The position numbers were made by a program, and so were the translations under genes. A DNA stretch of 64,000 nt from Brugia malayi (lineage: Eukaryota; Nematoda; Chromadorea; Rhabditida; Onchocercidae): positions 16,488,721 to 16,552,720 of the forward strand of contig NW_025062479.1 in assembly GCF_000002995.4 (NCBI RefSeq), given 5' to 3'. The notes under the pieces are model-generated. The model was not told the DNA's origin. It saw only the letters and a list, made by a program, of their open reading frames with translations, and ran no database searches. Position 1 is the first letter of the stretch, and each line of letters opens with the position of its first letter. Below, in pieces: positions 1-13,090 of the stretch.

Positions 1-1093
1 TTTCACACTACAGTAACGAATTGATAATTTAAATTTCTCAATTCCGGGAAAGTTCTTTCATTCATTCTTCCATCGAACTTTAATTGATATCTTTGTTCAG
101 AAATTCATTAGACTCAGCTTTTTATGTGATTATCAAAATTAATCAATTATTCGAACGAAACTTTTTAATGGTAACTACTCACTGATTTTTTTTTTTTTTT
201 TTTGATATGACTTGTGCTGATAGTGAAAGCTATAGATAAATTTCGGGCATTGAGAGATGCGTTCATTGTAAAATTTAAAACTTAAGAAAATGAAAAAAGA
301 GAATCTTACTCGTTAGCTAGTGCAAATATGATTTGATGAAAAGAAGAAAGATGATATGCTTATTAGCATGCATAATAATTGGCCGTCTCATTCTAATAGT
401 TGTATTTCAAATTCAATCAATATCAAAAGAAGGAAAAGAGATTCAATATTGCCATTTTTTCTTTTTGTGTCTGAAACTTATTACTGATTAAATTTCAAAT
501 GTTCATTTCATTTTCAACTGTTTTCATTCTCCCCTCAATATTTCCTTATTTTTATTCAATATAGACTTGAAATTCGATGTAAATTTTAAATTAGATAGTA
601 TAGTTTAAAGGTCAAGCATACATTCAAGAAGTTCTACAAATTGATTTCCATTAATTATATAAATTAAAATGGAAAGAGGCAGACAAATAAAACCACTTTA
701 GAAAAAAATAAGTAAATTAAATTCATGGCCAACTATTAGAGTGTTGGAAAAAGCTGGGAAGGAAAGAAAATGCACCACGGTAAATTGAATGAATTCGACG
801 AGGAATTATATGACAATTAGTGATCTGTTCAGATTTAGAAATTGCCTAAAAGTCCTTAAGACATTTTCAATGAGTTTAGTACCATCACTAAGACTATATG
901 CAATGATATTGATAATGTCAAGGTATTATTTCACTTCATTATCATATCACTTATATTTGTAAAACATTGATAATCGATTATAAGGACGTGGCCTTATAAA
1001 AGAGATTTCTATCAAAGCAAATAAAAACGTGTCAAAGACATTCTCTTCACGGTAATCTGTTAACACGCCAAATTAAAAGAGTTTATGGGAATT

Positions 1094-1182
1094 ATTATTA
1101 TTATTATTATTATTGTTATTACTATTATTATTATTGTTATTGTTATTATTATTATTATTATCACTATTATTATTATTATTAG
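1094..1182. repeat. ATT/GTT microsatellite
   Basis: Imperfect trinucleotide array of ATT units with interspersed GTT and ACT units. A similar tract, with TAA units running into ATT units, lies at about 2936-2982. Confidence 0.85.
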
Positions 1183-3126
1183 CGAAATCTTCCAGTATTA
1201 AATTTCAAAAGCACTTAAATCAATTCGTTAATTAAGCGTGTTGCTGCCTTCAATAAAATATTTGAGTTACTATTACTATTTCATTTCTTAATAGCTTGTA
1301 TCTTGAAAATGATCCGAAATCATCGAATTATTCTCCTTATTGTTGTGTTATTCAAAAGACCTTTCAAACTTAACAAAACATTGAAATTTCAGCCAAAAAA
1401 AGAGACAAAGTTGTAAATAACTCGTCTAAAACAAAGAAAAAAATTCACTGGATAATATCTTTCCCAATTACATCTAATTTAATTCTTCCAGTCAAGTGCA
1501 TTAGTGATAAACTGGCAATCGATATTTCACATTGTAGCAAATCGATATGAAAAAATCGAATGTTGAAATGTATAAAATCAACATTAAAAAAATATGAACA
1601 CATAATTTATAAACATTAGCAAGTTAAAATTTCAGACGATATCGATTAAAGCTGACTGTGACATATTTTTCCTTTCAAAATTTTGCATTGCACAAATTCA
1701 AATAGACAAAAGGTATAATGAGGTAGTATATTTAAGCATTATAAAAGGTCAACAAAAAAGAATTAATTTTTTTTCTTTTAGGTAAAAAAATTAAGCGTTC
1801 GAATTGGAAAAGGGAGAGACAAGGACAAAACAGCGAAAATGTGGCAATGATGTAGAAAAAGATAAAGTAAAAAGTGGCTTTATACATTGCCATCGTTTGT
1901 TCCTAGCCTCCTTATCTCACTATTCACTACATCTATCAATTATAAGAAGCCAAAAAGGAAAAAAAAAAAAGTGGATAAGAGCCTTACCCATTTGCTAGGC
2001 TTCGTAAAAATGAATGTTTTATGCCTTGGCTACAATAATTGACGCTAAATTGTTCGCCCTAAAACTAACCTTTTTTTCACCTCCTCCAACATTTCTTTTC
2101 ATCTTTTTTCCATTTCATTTATACCTTTCTTCGTTTTTTTCTTTTGAATATCTTCGTAAAAGTCTTGGTTTAATGAATTCTTTCATAAAAAATTCATTAA
2201 ATTTGAACTTCTCACCCTCAATAATTAAAACTGCTTAAAAGTAATTAGCTTGATTTTGTGATAGTGGGAAATAGATTTTCTTCTACAAAAATTTGCTTTA
2301 AATAAATTATTTATTACACGGAAGATATTTCTCACACTGCCTTTCATTTACATTAGAAGAAAAAAGAAACAATGAAATAAGATCAATCGGATGGATCAAT
2401 AAACTAAATGCAATGAATAATTTGAATTTTTCGGGAGATCCTATGTATATGCGAATAATAGTGTCGAATTATTGATACTCTTAAGGTTTCTTTATTCAGT
2501 TACGCGAAAATTCGATATTTCAATGCATGCATGCTATTTTAAATTTTATCAAATCTGTTGCTGAGAAAAGGAAGAATAATTGGCAGTAATAGTTGCGAAA
2601 AAGAATACACAGCAGTATGTGTTAAAAAAATGAATGCATAGAAGAAACACAGGAGAGATATTGATTACCTTGTGATTATTGATCAATGAAGCTAATTCAG
2701 CTCGTATACAAATGGCAATATAGCATTTGTTTAGATTTTATTCAATTAGGCAAAAAATCTTGATATTATATGCTCACATGTTATTGATATGTTTAATGGA
2801 GCTAATTACCAATACAAATTTATAAATACTAATTAGAAATATTGACGCTTATTTTCGAACATTCTATAAGCAAAGATATCGTAAAATGAATTAACTGAGA
2901 GTTATAAATTAAAGAATTTCCGAATTGTTATTAGTAGTAATAATAATAATAATAATTATTATTATTATTATTATTATTGCTATTATTATTATCACGATTA
3001 TGAAATTATAATTGCAATTATAGTTACAAATATAAATAATAATACCAATAAAAAGAAGTATCAAATTATGTCATAATATGCAATTGTTCAAATGTAACCA
3101 TAGGAACGATGAAAACTTATTCAAGG

Positions 3127-3174
3127 TTATTTGTAAAGGTTTTATGGCATACACCACAAAACCTTTACAAATAA
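3127..3174. repeat. Perfect 17-bp-stem hairpin
   Basis: The arm at 3127-3143 (ttatttgtaaaggtttt) is the exact reverse complement of the arm at 3158-3174, with a 14-base loop. It lies in non-coding DNA. The stem is short for a microRNA precursor, so it may be a decayed transposon end or a chance structure. Confidence 0.6.
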
Positions 3175-5508
3175 TAAAATAATGATGGCAAGATGAAAAA
3201 ATCATCTATAACAATGAATGATTATGAAGAAGAATATTCGTTATGTCCTTGGTATTTCTTGTGAATTGCAAATGTCATATTGGAATAATTTGATAATGCT
3301 TCTGCTTAATGATATGACTAGATAGAAAAAGATTATTTGTCGTGAAATTTTTAACACAACTTTTTTTATAATTTCGATTCAGAGAAATATTTTAAATATT
3401 AGTTGTTTTGTTTATTTAATTAAGGCGTTAAAGATAAGTAAGCCATGAAGCTGATTCATTGCTTTTATTAGCATATCATTATGATAGTGAAAATTGTTCC
3501 ATTGCATATTTTGAATTTTACAAAAACAAAATAATGATGAAAGGGAAGAAATGAATATGATACTGGCAGATAGGAAGGACAAGGAGAATTGCAAAATAGT
3601 TTATTTGTACTAAGTAATGAACCAATTGGACTAGAATTATTCCTAATTTAAGAGACAATGAGAAGGACAGAATGGAGCATAAAGTTAAGGATTGAAATTT
3701 TTGATGAAACAAATGTGAAAATTTGATTTATACTTTCAACTATCGTTGTTTTCTTTTTGATATAAAAAAGTAAGACGAGAAAAATTGCCCTATTTTGCTG
3801 TGCTTTATAAATTGATTTTTTTTTTTTTCTCTAAAATTCATTTTCAACTTTTTTGTTTAAAATTATATTTTTATAATAAAAGAAAGAACTATTTGAATTG
3901 AGTAACTGAATGGATCAAGAAATAATATTATAATTATGCGATAACACTGATCATTTCATTAAATGGGTAAAAAAAGAATTTCTAAATATTTCTACTTCAA
4001 AAATTTCGAATATATACATGTGAGAAAGTGAGAGAGATAAAAAATGGAAATAGCAATTCTTTTTCGATTCTTTAGCGTGACTAAATATAAAAAGATTGAT
4101 AATGAAAAAAAAAGTGATATTTTTCAACTTTAAATTTCACATTTTCTGAAGTGTAAAAACAGAATTAAATTAATTTCAAACTTCGGAAATTGGGAAATAA
4201 TCATATCGACAAATTTTTGCTTAAGCTAATCATTACTAACATTTTTATTTGCATAAATCTAACTGACGCGAAAGAATTTTTCTTCCGCCTTTGGGCAAAA
4301 AAAGAAAAAGAAGCGAATATTAAAATTCTCATGATAACTTTTTTGTTTCTTCCTTTCTTTTCTCTCTCTTTTTTTCTCCCTCTCCTTTTCTTTTTTATTT
4401 GCTTTTATTAATGCAAATTTTATTTGTTAAAGAAAATTTTTCATTTTTATCCTCTCTTATTACTCAATTTTACCTTATCTTTTCTTCTCTTTCTTTTTTT
4501 TTTCTAATTGGGAGGAAGCGAAAGAGAGAATCAGATGAAATGGAATGGAATTGGAATAGAAATAAGTATGAGCACTATAGGATAGAAAAGAAACTAATTC
4601 TCGGGAAGTGTAATATTTGTTAGAGCTAATGATTTGGAGGGAAGGAAGTATAAAGAAGTGATTGGGCGCAAAAGGGAAATTTAATGCGGTTCAATGGAAC
4701 GAACGATGAGTTCATTATGAGAAATGCTCGAATGAGTGACAATATAAATATAGTTATTATAATATGAAATAAATTTCATTGAGTAAATGTATTAATCGAT
4801 CGATTGATATTCGTTCAGATTCAGTGGAAATTGATGAACATTGAATAAGAAATGAAGAAATTAGTATTATATGAGACACATTTGCTTAAATTTCCCATTT
4901 AATTCAATCGAGGTTTTCATATTCGTTTATTGTATAAATTCTAGAAATGCATATTGTGAGACAGTAGAGTAGTAATTTATGAGATCAAACTTTCTACAGT
5001 AAGTCATGGAATACCAATAGCGAGATATCACCGTATATGAAGTAGAAATTAATATTAGAATTTTCCAAAATAAATACCTAAAATAGATAAATTTATAAGA
5101 AATAAATCGAGAAAGGGTGTGGAGACAAGCGGAAAAAAAAATATAAGGATGACAATTTTACTTTCTTTCTTTTTTTAGATCATTATTCCGCAGCACTTCC
5201 AATTAATTCCTAATATGTAAGGCTTATTAGAATAGAAAAGAGCATCAAATTTTCAATTTACTGCTTATTTTGAATACACTGAATACACGAAGAATGCCTT
5301 CAATATCATGCAAAATGAAATTAATGGAATGATAAAGCTTATTATTCCTCAACATTTTCAATCCAATAGCAATCTAATATCAACTGCTTTTTTTCGATCA
5401 GAAATTCTATATTTAAGAGAGTGAAAAGAAAAATGAAATTAATTTTTTAAGTGAGTATTCAGAATGAATTTTTCCATTTTCATCGAATTATTTTTCTTCC
5501 ATGCATAA

Positions 5509-5682
5509 TGTTTAATAATTTTTTTTTTTGATGGCAGTGTCAAAATTGAAGAGAAAGAGAAATTGACCGGAATAGTAGTTTATGTCGATACTTTCATTAT
5601 TAATGATGATAAAACTGATATCACTAGTGGCAAGTTATCATTACACTGTCATGTTACTCGACCATGCAGTACCATTAATTAA
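5509..5682 (+). CDS. Possible coding exon, unrecognised
   Basis: I do not recognise this frame. It is open for 57 codons, from just after a stop at 5506 to a TAA at 5680. The residues after a possible acceptor at 5536-5537 are mixed and protein-like (for example GIVVYVDTFIINDDKTDI, then SGKLSLHCHVTRPC) rather than the Phe/Lys bias of nearby chance frames. A second short open stretch after an AG at 5701-5702 ends in GLRGFCGKC and a stop at 5743. The intron needed to join them would be only 34 bases, which is implausibly short. It may be a decayed exon, the tail of an upstream gene, or chance. It ends about 0.9 kb before the translin start. Confidence 0.18.
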   Translation, partial: CLIIFFFDGSVKIEEKEKLTGIVVYVDTFIINDDKTDITSGKLSLHCHVTRPCSTIN

Positions 5683-5742
5683 AAAAAGTTTTGAAATTTC
5701 AGGACTGATACATGGTTTACGTGGATTTTGTGGGAAATGTTA

Positions 5743-6613
5743 ATTGTCCAGTTATGTTAACCGGATTGTCTATGCTTACAAAACATTTTCATATTAGCTG
5801 ACAAGACCAATATCCATTTCCAAGCTAAAGATTCTCAACAATCTGTCTGTTCCTGCTCATTTATCACCGTAGGAATGCAGAACAACCGAAGAAATAATCG
5901 GAACATCAAGGAATAGGGAACCACTAGTCAAACGGAAAATCAAACCTCGACTCAGTTTATATAACCTCCTGACATGGGATTTAAGTTTTCATGTCGAAAT
6001 CGTCTTGGGTACTGCGTTACTTTGGTACGCAGCTATGTTGGCATTAAAATATAACGCAATTGGTGAGATTAATAGTATTAGAAATGAGGAGATAGGAAGA
6101 TGTATAGTAAAAAAGAAATATGTGTGGGGAAGAGTTAAATAACAGAAAATATTCTTTTCTTAATGATACAACAGAAATTGCTAAATTTGCGATATAGGAT
6201 GTAATACGGGGAGTTTATGAGGAGGAAGCTTATTCAGTAGGAGAGTGATAGAAATAGTTCTGCGTGAGGATGAGAGTGGTCAGAGGTTGAATGACTTGCG
6301 TTTTCAAATTTGTGGTTTAAATAATTGTTGTTGTTGTTGATGTTTTAGTTTTATGTTTAACTTTCTCGTTGCAGTTAGTTTTTTATATGAGATTATTACA
6401 TTTGAAGAAAAGATTGGTTTGTTTGAATCACTCTGTTCTTAATATCTTTCTTTGTTCTTTAGTGTTAGCTGTAAACTGGGGTAATTAAGGCTAATGCTAT
6501 CTCCTAATTAATTTATGCTCAACATACTTTTCATATGCATATATATCCTATTTCGTATATTTTTTAGAGCGCCAATCATTTACTATTTTAGCTTTTAATT
6601 AACCAATTTAGAA
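5743..6613. other. Upstream region of translin gene
   Basis: No gene seen. The stretch at about 5860-6060 is less AT-rich than its surroundings and includes a small inverted repeat, ctgcgt/acgcag, at about 6013-6032. An AG at 6610-6611 precedes the translin ATG at 6614 by two bases and could be a spliced-leader acceptor. Confidence 0.5.
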
Positions 6614-8486
6614 ATGGAAGATACGGTGTTACCGTCGAGTGCAACCAATCCGGTTGATGTTATGTTTGAAGCATTCAGGGAATTAGTTGAAAAAGATCGT
6701 ATCCTGAAAGATGTAATTTCCATTGCTTTTTTTGTTTTTTCTAGCATGAAATTTCTGCATGGAACATTGTGATCCAGGTTGATAAATCTAACTGATGGAT
6801 AACATAGATACCCATGATTATACCGGTTTACAATCTCTAAGGGTGGGGTAAGGGTACTTTTTTTTGTTGTTTTCGCTGTTTACGAAGAGGAAAGAAAACC
6901 ATTAAAATTTTTCTTAAATATTTGAAGAATATAGCGGATGTAGCACATGGAATGGAATATTGGGTATCGAGAATCATTGCTATATTGCAGAAAACTCATG
7001 CATTCAAGGATGGATGTGGTATGTTATATCGTTGATTGACGTGATTATCCGTTGATGTTTACTGATCCATTCTTGCTGGATTACCGAGTTATTTGGATAT
7101 AGTTAACTTACTCTTAAAACATTAATTTGAAGTTGATACTAATTTTTGTACTATGTTTATTTGCAGATATAGACTTAAAGGAGGTGCAAAATATTCTAGA
7201 TGAAGTGCAAAAATATTTGATAAAGCTAGCTGCTTTAATATCTCCCGTATCATATTATCGGTACGTCTGTAAATATTTTGTTAAGCTAGGATTATCTTCA
7301 TCAAAGTTTTTACAATATTAGCAATATCCAAATAATGTGCATTAAAAGGAATTCGAAAGTTGAGAAGATAAAGTCAATCATTAATATTATTTTTGCTACT
7401 GAATAAGTAATATCATTTTGATAGCAGTCTTCGAAAAATCTTGATGATAATTATATAACCACTTTATATCGTTATTCCTAGGACATGAGAGTGCATAACA
7501 AGAGCAAAGTCTCATTCTTATTAGTCGCAGATTTACTAATTTGTTACCTAAGGCAACAAACTATTTTTACTAGATAAATTTCTGTCCAGTATTTTATTTA
7601 ATTTGATTGAGAAAGAGAGGGAGTTTCTATCTAATCACCTTTTATTTTTTCAGATTTTACGATAATTTCCGTTTTGTTATTCAGAAATTATGCTTCGTTG
7701 TGACTTATGTTCATTTTCTTAAACATGGAATTTTGCTGAGTCGAGACAGAGTTGCTGAAATTTTAAATAGTATGCCGTTTTTTAAAAAAAATGGAAAATG
7801 AGTATAATTTTTCTCGAAGAAAGTGTCAATGTTTGTGTCTGATTGTGATCTTCAATTATGCCGTTATGATTGAAACGAATTTGTTTTTAGTTAAAGTTGA
7901 CCCGGCAGCTGGTTTTCATCTGGACGTCGAAGATTATTTATTTGGTGTATTGCAACTTGCTAATGAACTGTCACGGTTTTCCATTAATGCTGTCGTTGTC
8001 GGTAATAGCGTATTGCCTTTTAAGGTTCATTTCTCCTTGGATTTTTATTTTTAATTAAGTAATGTATGCACTTATGATATGTGACACATCTCATCTCGTA
8101 AGAGCATTAATTTGGGATTATGAAGAAATATTCGAAAATTCAATTTGAATATTTTTATAGCGTGGTGTAGAAGGGAAGATAATTGTTTTCGTGTTATTAT
8201 TTTCGAATGAAACTTCGAAGTCATCAGCTTTTAGGGTTAGAATTTTCATTTTCAGATTAGTGTTTTCTATATGAAAGACTTGAAACTTCATGTTCTATAT
8301 TTTCAGATTGCTGATTTTCTATATGATCTCGATGCAAAATTTCGACTGCTAAATTTAAAAAATGATGGACTACGTCGAAGATACGATGCGTTAAAATACG
8401 ATGTTCAGAGAGCTGAACAAGTTGTGTATGATCTTACGATTCGAGGTCTAAAGCGACCAGCGGACGAGAAATCAGTTTCTACTTAA
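6614..8486 (+). CDS. TSN: Translin
   Basis: Translin is a single-strand DNA/RNA-binding protein. With TRAX it forms C3PO, the octameric ring nuclease that trims small-RNA passenger strands and tRNA fragments. Six exons are read at 6614-6712, 6928-7018, 7167-7260, 7654-7769, 7891-8024 and 8307-8486. All have GT-AG borders, their phases agree, and they give 237 residues; animal translins have about 228. Family landmarks are YYRFYDNFRFVIQ at about 93-105, GFHLDVEDYL at 141-150, and the C-terminal run FRLLNLKND, RRRYDALKYDV and VVYDLTIRG. The predicted protein is helical with no signal peptide, so it should act in cytoplasm and nucleus. The start was chosen because it is the first in-frame ATG and lies two bases after a possible trans-splice acceptor. 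Odd point: the motif that reads RFHEHWR in the human protein, as I recall it, is RFYDNFR here. The family call is very secure; borders are by eye. Confidence 0.93.
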
Positions 8487-11400
8487 ATTTGGAATGATTA
8501 TATATATATATATTTGTTATGGCTCCGCATTATTTTGACATATATTTGACACATTTTTCCTAATATTTGTTAAGAATGCTTCGCTTTTTACGGATTAACA
8601 CTTCTACAATTATTTCAAATTTCTCTTCGGACAAATAACCAAAGTTTGGCCTTCTGATTGCCTTTATCCATTTGATTTTCTTATTTAAGTTTCACAACTT
8701 CAACTCTGTAGTCTATTGAGGACTTTCATTCCTCATATTTTCCAGTTTAAGAAAGGATGTATCGTTTGAATTATTTATTTTGTTAATTCATATGACGAAA
8801 TTAGTTAAAAACTGATCTGTTAGAAATGCTTACGCACCTTAGACTAATTTCCTGGTCACATGAATTAGTAAAAAAAAAAAAGTAGATTATTCAGATTTTT
8901 CGTTGTTTCTGGATATTTTCAGTGTTTCTAGACCCAAATTTAACTATTTGTGATAAAAGACTAGAATGAGGAAGTAAAGTGGTATTTTAGAGAAACAAAA
9001 CGATTAAAAATAGATTTGAACATATTATTATATGTTTTGAATAGTAAATAAAATTCAATAAATAATCAAAAGAGGAAAAATGTTATAAATTTTTATAACG
9101 AAATGTGGAAATAATAGATGCCGCAACTGTTTTAGGAAGAAAAAAGTAATGGTTCCCATTTTTTATGAATTCAATCTGGGAATGCCATTAAAATCATCCT
9201 ATATTTTTAATGCCATATAGAAATATGTATTGATAATTAAAGCCTTTTTTTGGACTGTCTTACACGATACTTTCCTAAGAAGGCAGGCAATTGTAAATTC
9301 AAGCTCTGACAGTGGAGTATTGAGCGTTTCATAATGCGCACTAGCAAGGTGTTATTGATAAAACTATAAGAGTTATGGAAGTGCATTTTGTTGCATCATA
9401 GAGATACTTCCATTTAAAATCATAAATCTTCCATAAACCAGAATAAATCAGAAATGAAGTTCAGTTATAACGATAGAATAACTGTTTATTCGTCTTTTCG
9501 AGCATCGTTTCATTCTGGTACATCAAGTATTGCAGTTATTATTGCAGCTGTGTGGTAAATTAGTAATTGGTTGTTATGAAAAACTAATAAATGGAGCATG
9601 AAGCTTTTCAGTTTTTCTTATCAGATTATGGTTCGACTTTTTGTACCATCATATAATATAATGACGGTCATTTACCCAATTTTAAGTAGCATTGTCTTTC
9701 TTCTTTTATTTAGGGCATCTGCGGGTGTTAATTAAAAATGTGATCAGTCAGGAATGATTTTCTTGCAACTTTCTGCGGTAGAAATTGTATTAAAGTTTCA
9801 AGCAGAAAATTATATAGTCAGTATTGGGATTGGTATGGTTCTTATTCCAAAAATTCCATCTGAATTACATATATCATCCGATCATTCAGTGGTGACAGTC
9901 ATTCGTCAGTGTTATGATGCACTAAAAATGCTAGTCGAATGTTGTTTATAGCGAAAGCACATTAGATAAATGAATGAAGCATTTGCTAAGTTAAATTTAG
10001 GCCTAACACACATTGCATAAGGAAGAGTATTCAATAATTGAAGATTAGTCGAATAATGGTAAAATGAGCCTGAAATGATCCAACGATGGGTATAATTGCG
10101 TAGGTAATCTGACAGGACGAAATACGCTTAAAGGTATATATTGATTGTCTTAATTTTAACACCTTAATTTAAAGTTTCTCTCATTTGTTCCACCAATTAA
10201 GCAAATACAAAATCTTCACTTATTTTATCCTTAATTGTTAGTCAATTAAATAATTTAATCTAAGTTTGAATAGTAGTATAAATAATAGAAATTTGCATGA
10301 TGGAGGGGTATTGATTTACATTAAATAGTTTGTGTAAATAATGATATTATTAGTATATTCCAATTAATCAATCAATTGATAAATCTTTCCTGTTATAACA
10401 ATTTTTTTTAAAAAAATGTCTTGCTCATTTGCATATTAATTTCGCTTTTAAATTTTAATCGTATTTAATCTCTTTTTTCTTCTTTTTTCGTTATATTTAT
10501 TTTCGGGAAATATATTTTAGGGAAATTGATAATAAATTAAGTGACTTGTGAATTTTCACATTTGTTGGTTTCTTAACAAAATGAACGAACAATTGTTTTA
10601 ATCAATTATAAACTTTGTCGTAAATAGGTTATACAGTTTTAAAAGAAGCGAATTTAATGGCATTTATAATTTGCACCATAAAACAAATTAAAAAAAAAAA
10701 AAAACTTTATTTGGTTTAAAACAAATTAGAAAAATCAGTTGATTCTCCTTTTCAATTGACTCAAACATACATAAATTCTAATTCCGGAAGAAGTGGGTTT
10801 TGATTCCCGAATCAAGTTATTCCAATAAATTTTTTATTCTACGCTATTTATCTGTTCTGAACTCAGAATTTCCCGAGTTATCTCAAAATATCATTCATTA
10901 GGGGATTTTTCAATATCTAACTACATTTTTCAAAATAATTATTTGCACTTTAACTTGAATGAATGTTAAAAAGACAATTTCATTTGTTGCATTTGATGGA
11001 TACTTTGAAATTTCTGAATTCGACAAATATTTTTGTTTTTCATTCTAGATAGCTTACTGAGACTTCTTTTTCCAGAAATTTTAATTGCAATAACGTATTT
11101 CAATCGGAGTGCAAAGTTTGAGTCTCTGCTTGACTGATTTCATTTCACTTTCTCTTTGGTTTCTTCTTAGTTTACAAAATTCTAATGTAATCAATGGCTT
11201 TATGTCTTTACCAGTATTTGCTAGAATTATTAAAATACTGATAATCAAAGCAATAATGCATCTTCCCTTCCTCAATTATAAGCCATTCCCATTTCTCTTT
11301 ACCTGCTTTACCTGTATTAGTCAAAGGTGCATTAATAGTTATGTGCCTTCAGGTAACTGTCCAGGAAGCAAATTTGTCATATATGCATCAGTATAAATAA

Positions 11401-11699
11401 AAGAATTAGTTATGCATTATACGTGCATATCAATTTCCACTCTTAGTTTCGTCTTAAGAGTTCGACAAATGCATAGTTGACGACTTTGTTTACCATTGTA
11501 ATTAAGATATTAAAATTACAAATGTATGACACCCTAGTGCACTGCGATATAATATTTACACAATTAAAATTATAAATTAGAAGGAAAAGGAATAAATACA
11601 ATTTTCATTTCAGTCACAATGATAAATAATTAAAATTGAGATATTTGCATAATATGTATAGATGATTTCTTGTTAATCATTGAATTTCACATGAAAGAG
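8487..11699. other. Intergenic region between translin and Mos
   Basis: The 3' flank of translin (+) and the 3' flank of the Mos-like gene (-) converge here. AATAAA-like strings occur at about 9046-9062 on the plus strand, too far from the translin stop to be a confident polyadenylation signal. The only notable frame is at 9754-9951. The 95-codon plus-strand frame at 11109-11396 has no motif or splice context, and I regard it as chance. Confidence 0.6.
9754..9951 (+). CDS. Unrecognised 65-codon open frame
   Basis: I do not recognise this frame. It encodes 65 residues with fairly balanced composition (for example SDHSVVTVIRQCYDALKMLV near the end). It has no signal peptide, repeats or clear domain. 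Its frame is continuous with a preceding non-ATG stretch, and no splice partner was found. It may be a fragment of a decayed gene, a small protein gene, or chance. Confidence 0.15.
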   Translation: MIFLQLSAVEIVLKFQAENYIVSIGIGMVLIPKIPSELHISSDHSVVTVIRQCYDALKMLVECCL

Positions 11700-13054
11700 T
11701 TAATTTTTTTTGGAGTCAACAAATTTTTTGATGATTTGTTGGGCTGTAATAGCACGCGGACGTCTTGTTAATTCATCCGACCAGCAATTTTCAAGTAGCG
11801 TAACTAAGGCTCTACCATACTTATCTGAAATTATTTTTGATGAAAAAACAAGAAATTGTTCACCTGAAATTAGCTTCGATGAAGAAAAGATGAAAATTGG
11901 AGAAAGAACGATAAAAAAAAAATAGTTTCACATAAATCACGTGTTGTCCCATTAAAAATTTTAAAACCAACAAACCTTTCGGTATATTCAACTGCTCAAT
12001 TTTAGGTCTTAATTTGTGTACGACAACACTGTAGATAAAAACGTGTGGATGCATGGAGTTACATATGCTTTCCCGTGTCAGAAGTTCCCATAGAAGTAAT
12101 GAAAAAGAATAGATATCAGCTCTATCTGTGATTTCTTGACCCTAAAAAAAAATTTAATCATCAGAAATAGAAATGCAACACTTCCAAGTTCTTTTATAGT
12201 TTCTGAAATTGATTTATAATCTAAACATACTTAAACCTAAATATGCTAAACTAAAATTACTAGACAATTTGAAAAAATGTACTTTTGATGATTTTGAAAT
12301 GTAACAAGCGAATGAAATCGATTTTAGGTATTTAAATTAAAATCTATTTGAAAAGAAAAGAAAATTGACGTCTGCCTATTATCGTTATATATATTGCTAA
12401 CAGCAACTGAGTAATCAGGAAGATTTGATAAAGAGTGGAGAATTTTTAAATCTAATTCTAAAGCTTAACTTCTTATTGTAACTAAAGTATTAACCAAGTG
12501 ACTTAATCATTTAGAAGACAGTAAATTGAAATAAATTAATTACTTCCTTCACATTAACCTTTCCTTTTTTTCTTAGTGATTATTTTATAAACTGAAAATA
12601 TTAACAGAATAAGTTATGCAACCTTTAATAATTCTGGTGCCTTATAAGCAACGGTACCAAATCCTGCATTTACTGTTGCATCACCAACAACTAATAAGCC
12701 ATTTTCTGAAGTTGTTGCAGTTTTTGAGCAACCAAAATCTGATAATTTACACGTCCTTCCATTTATGTGTACAATAATATTAGCTGGTTTAATATCCAAA
12801 TGTAGTAACAAATGATTATGACAATGCACTAAACCACTTATCACCTCAAAATAATCAACAAATAATTTAGCAATTGTTTGGTTTCAAAAGCATATCTATT
12901 ATATAGTTTATTCAAAAGTTGAATTGTTCAATTTTAATAATTAACTTGTGAATTAGAATATTTGAGAAAAATTTGAAATGCAAACGCTTTCTCGTTTCTT
13001 ATCAATGACATTCTAAGTTTATAATGACTACATTGAATAACCAGTTCTGTTCTG

Positions 13055-13090
<36 letters not shown>

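Larger units (their letters stand above)
1..5508. other. Non-coding AT-rich region
   Basis: No recognisable gene. The open frames here are short and rich in Phe, Leu, Ile and Lys, as expected from T-rich or A-rich DNA. The stretch contains ATT-type microsatellites at about 1094-1182 and 2936-2982 and a perfect 17-bp-stem hairpin at 3127-3174. Frames on either strand around 1.8-2.2 kb, 3.4-3.7 kb and 4.2-4.6 kb have no domain motif or plausible splice context. Confidence 0.7.
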
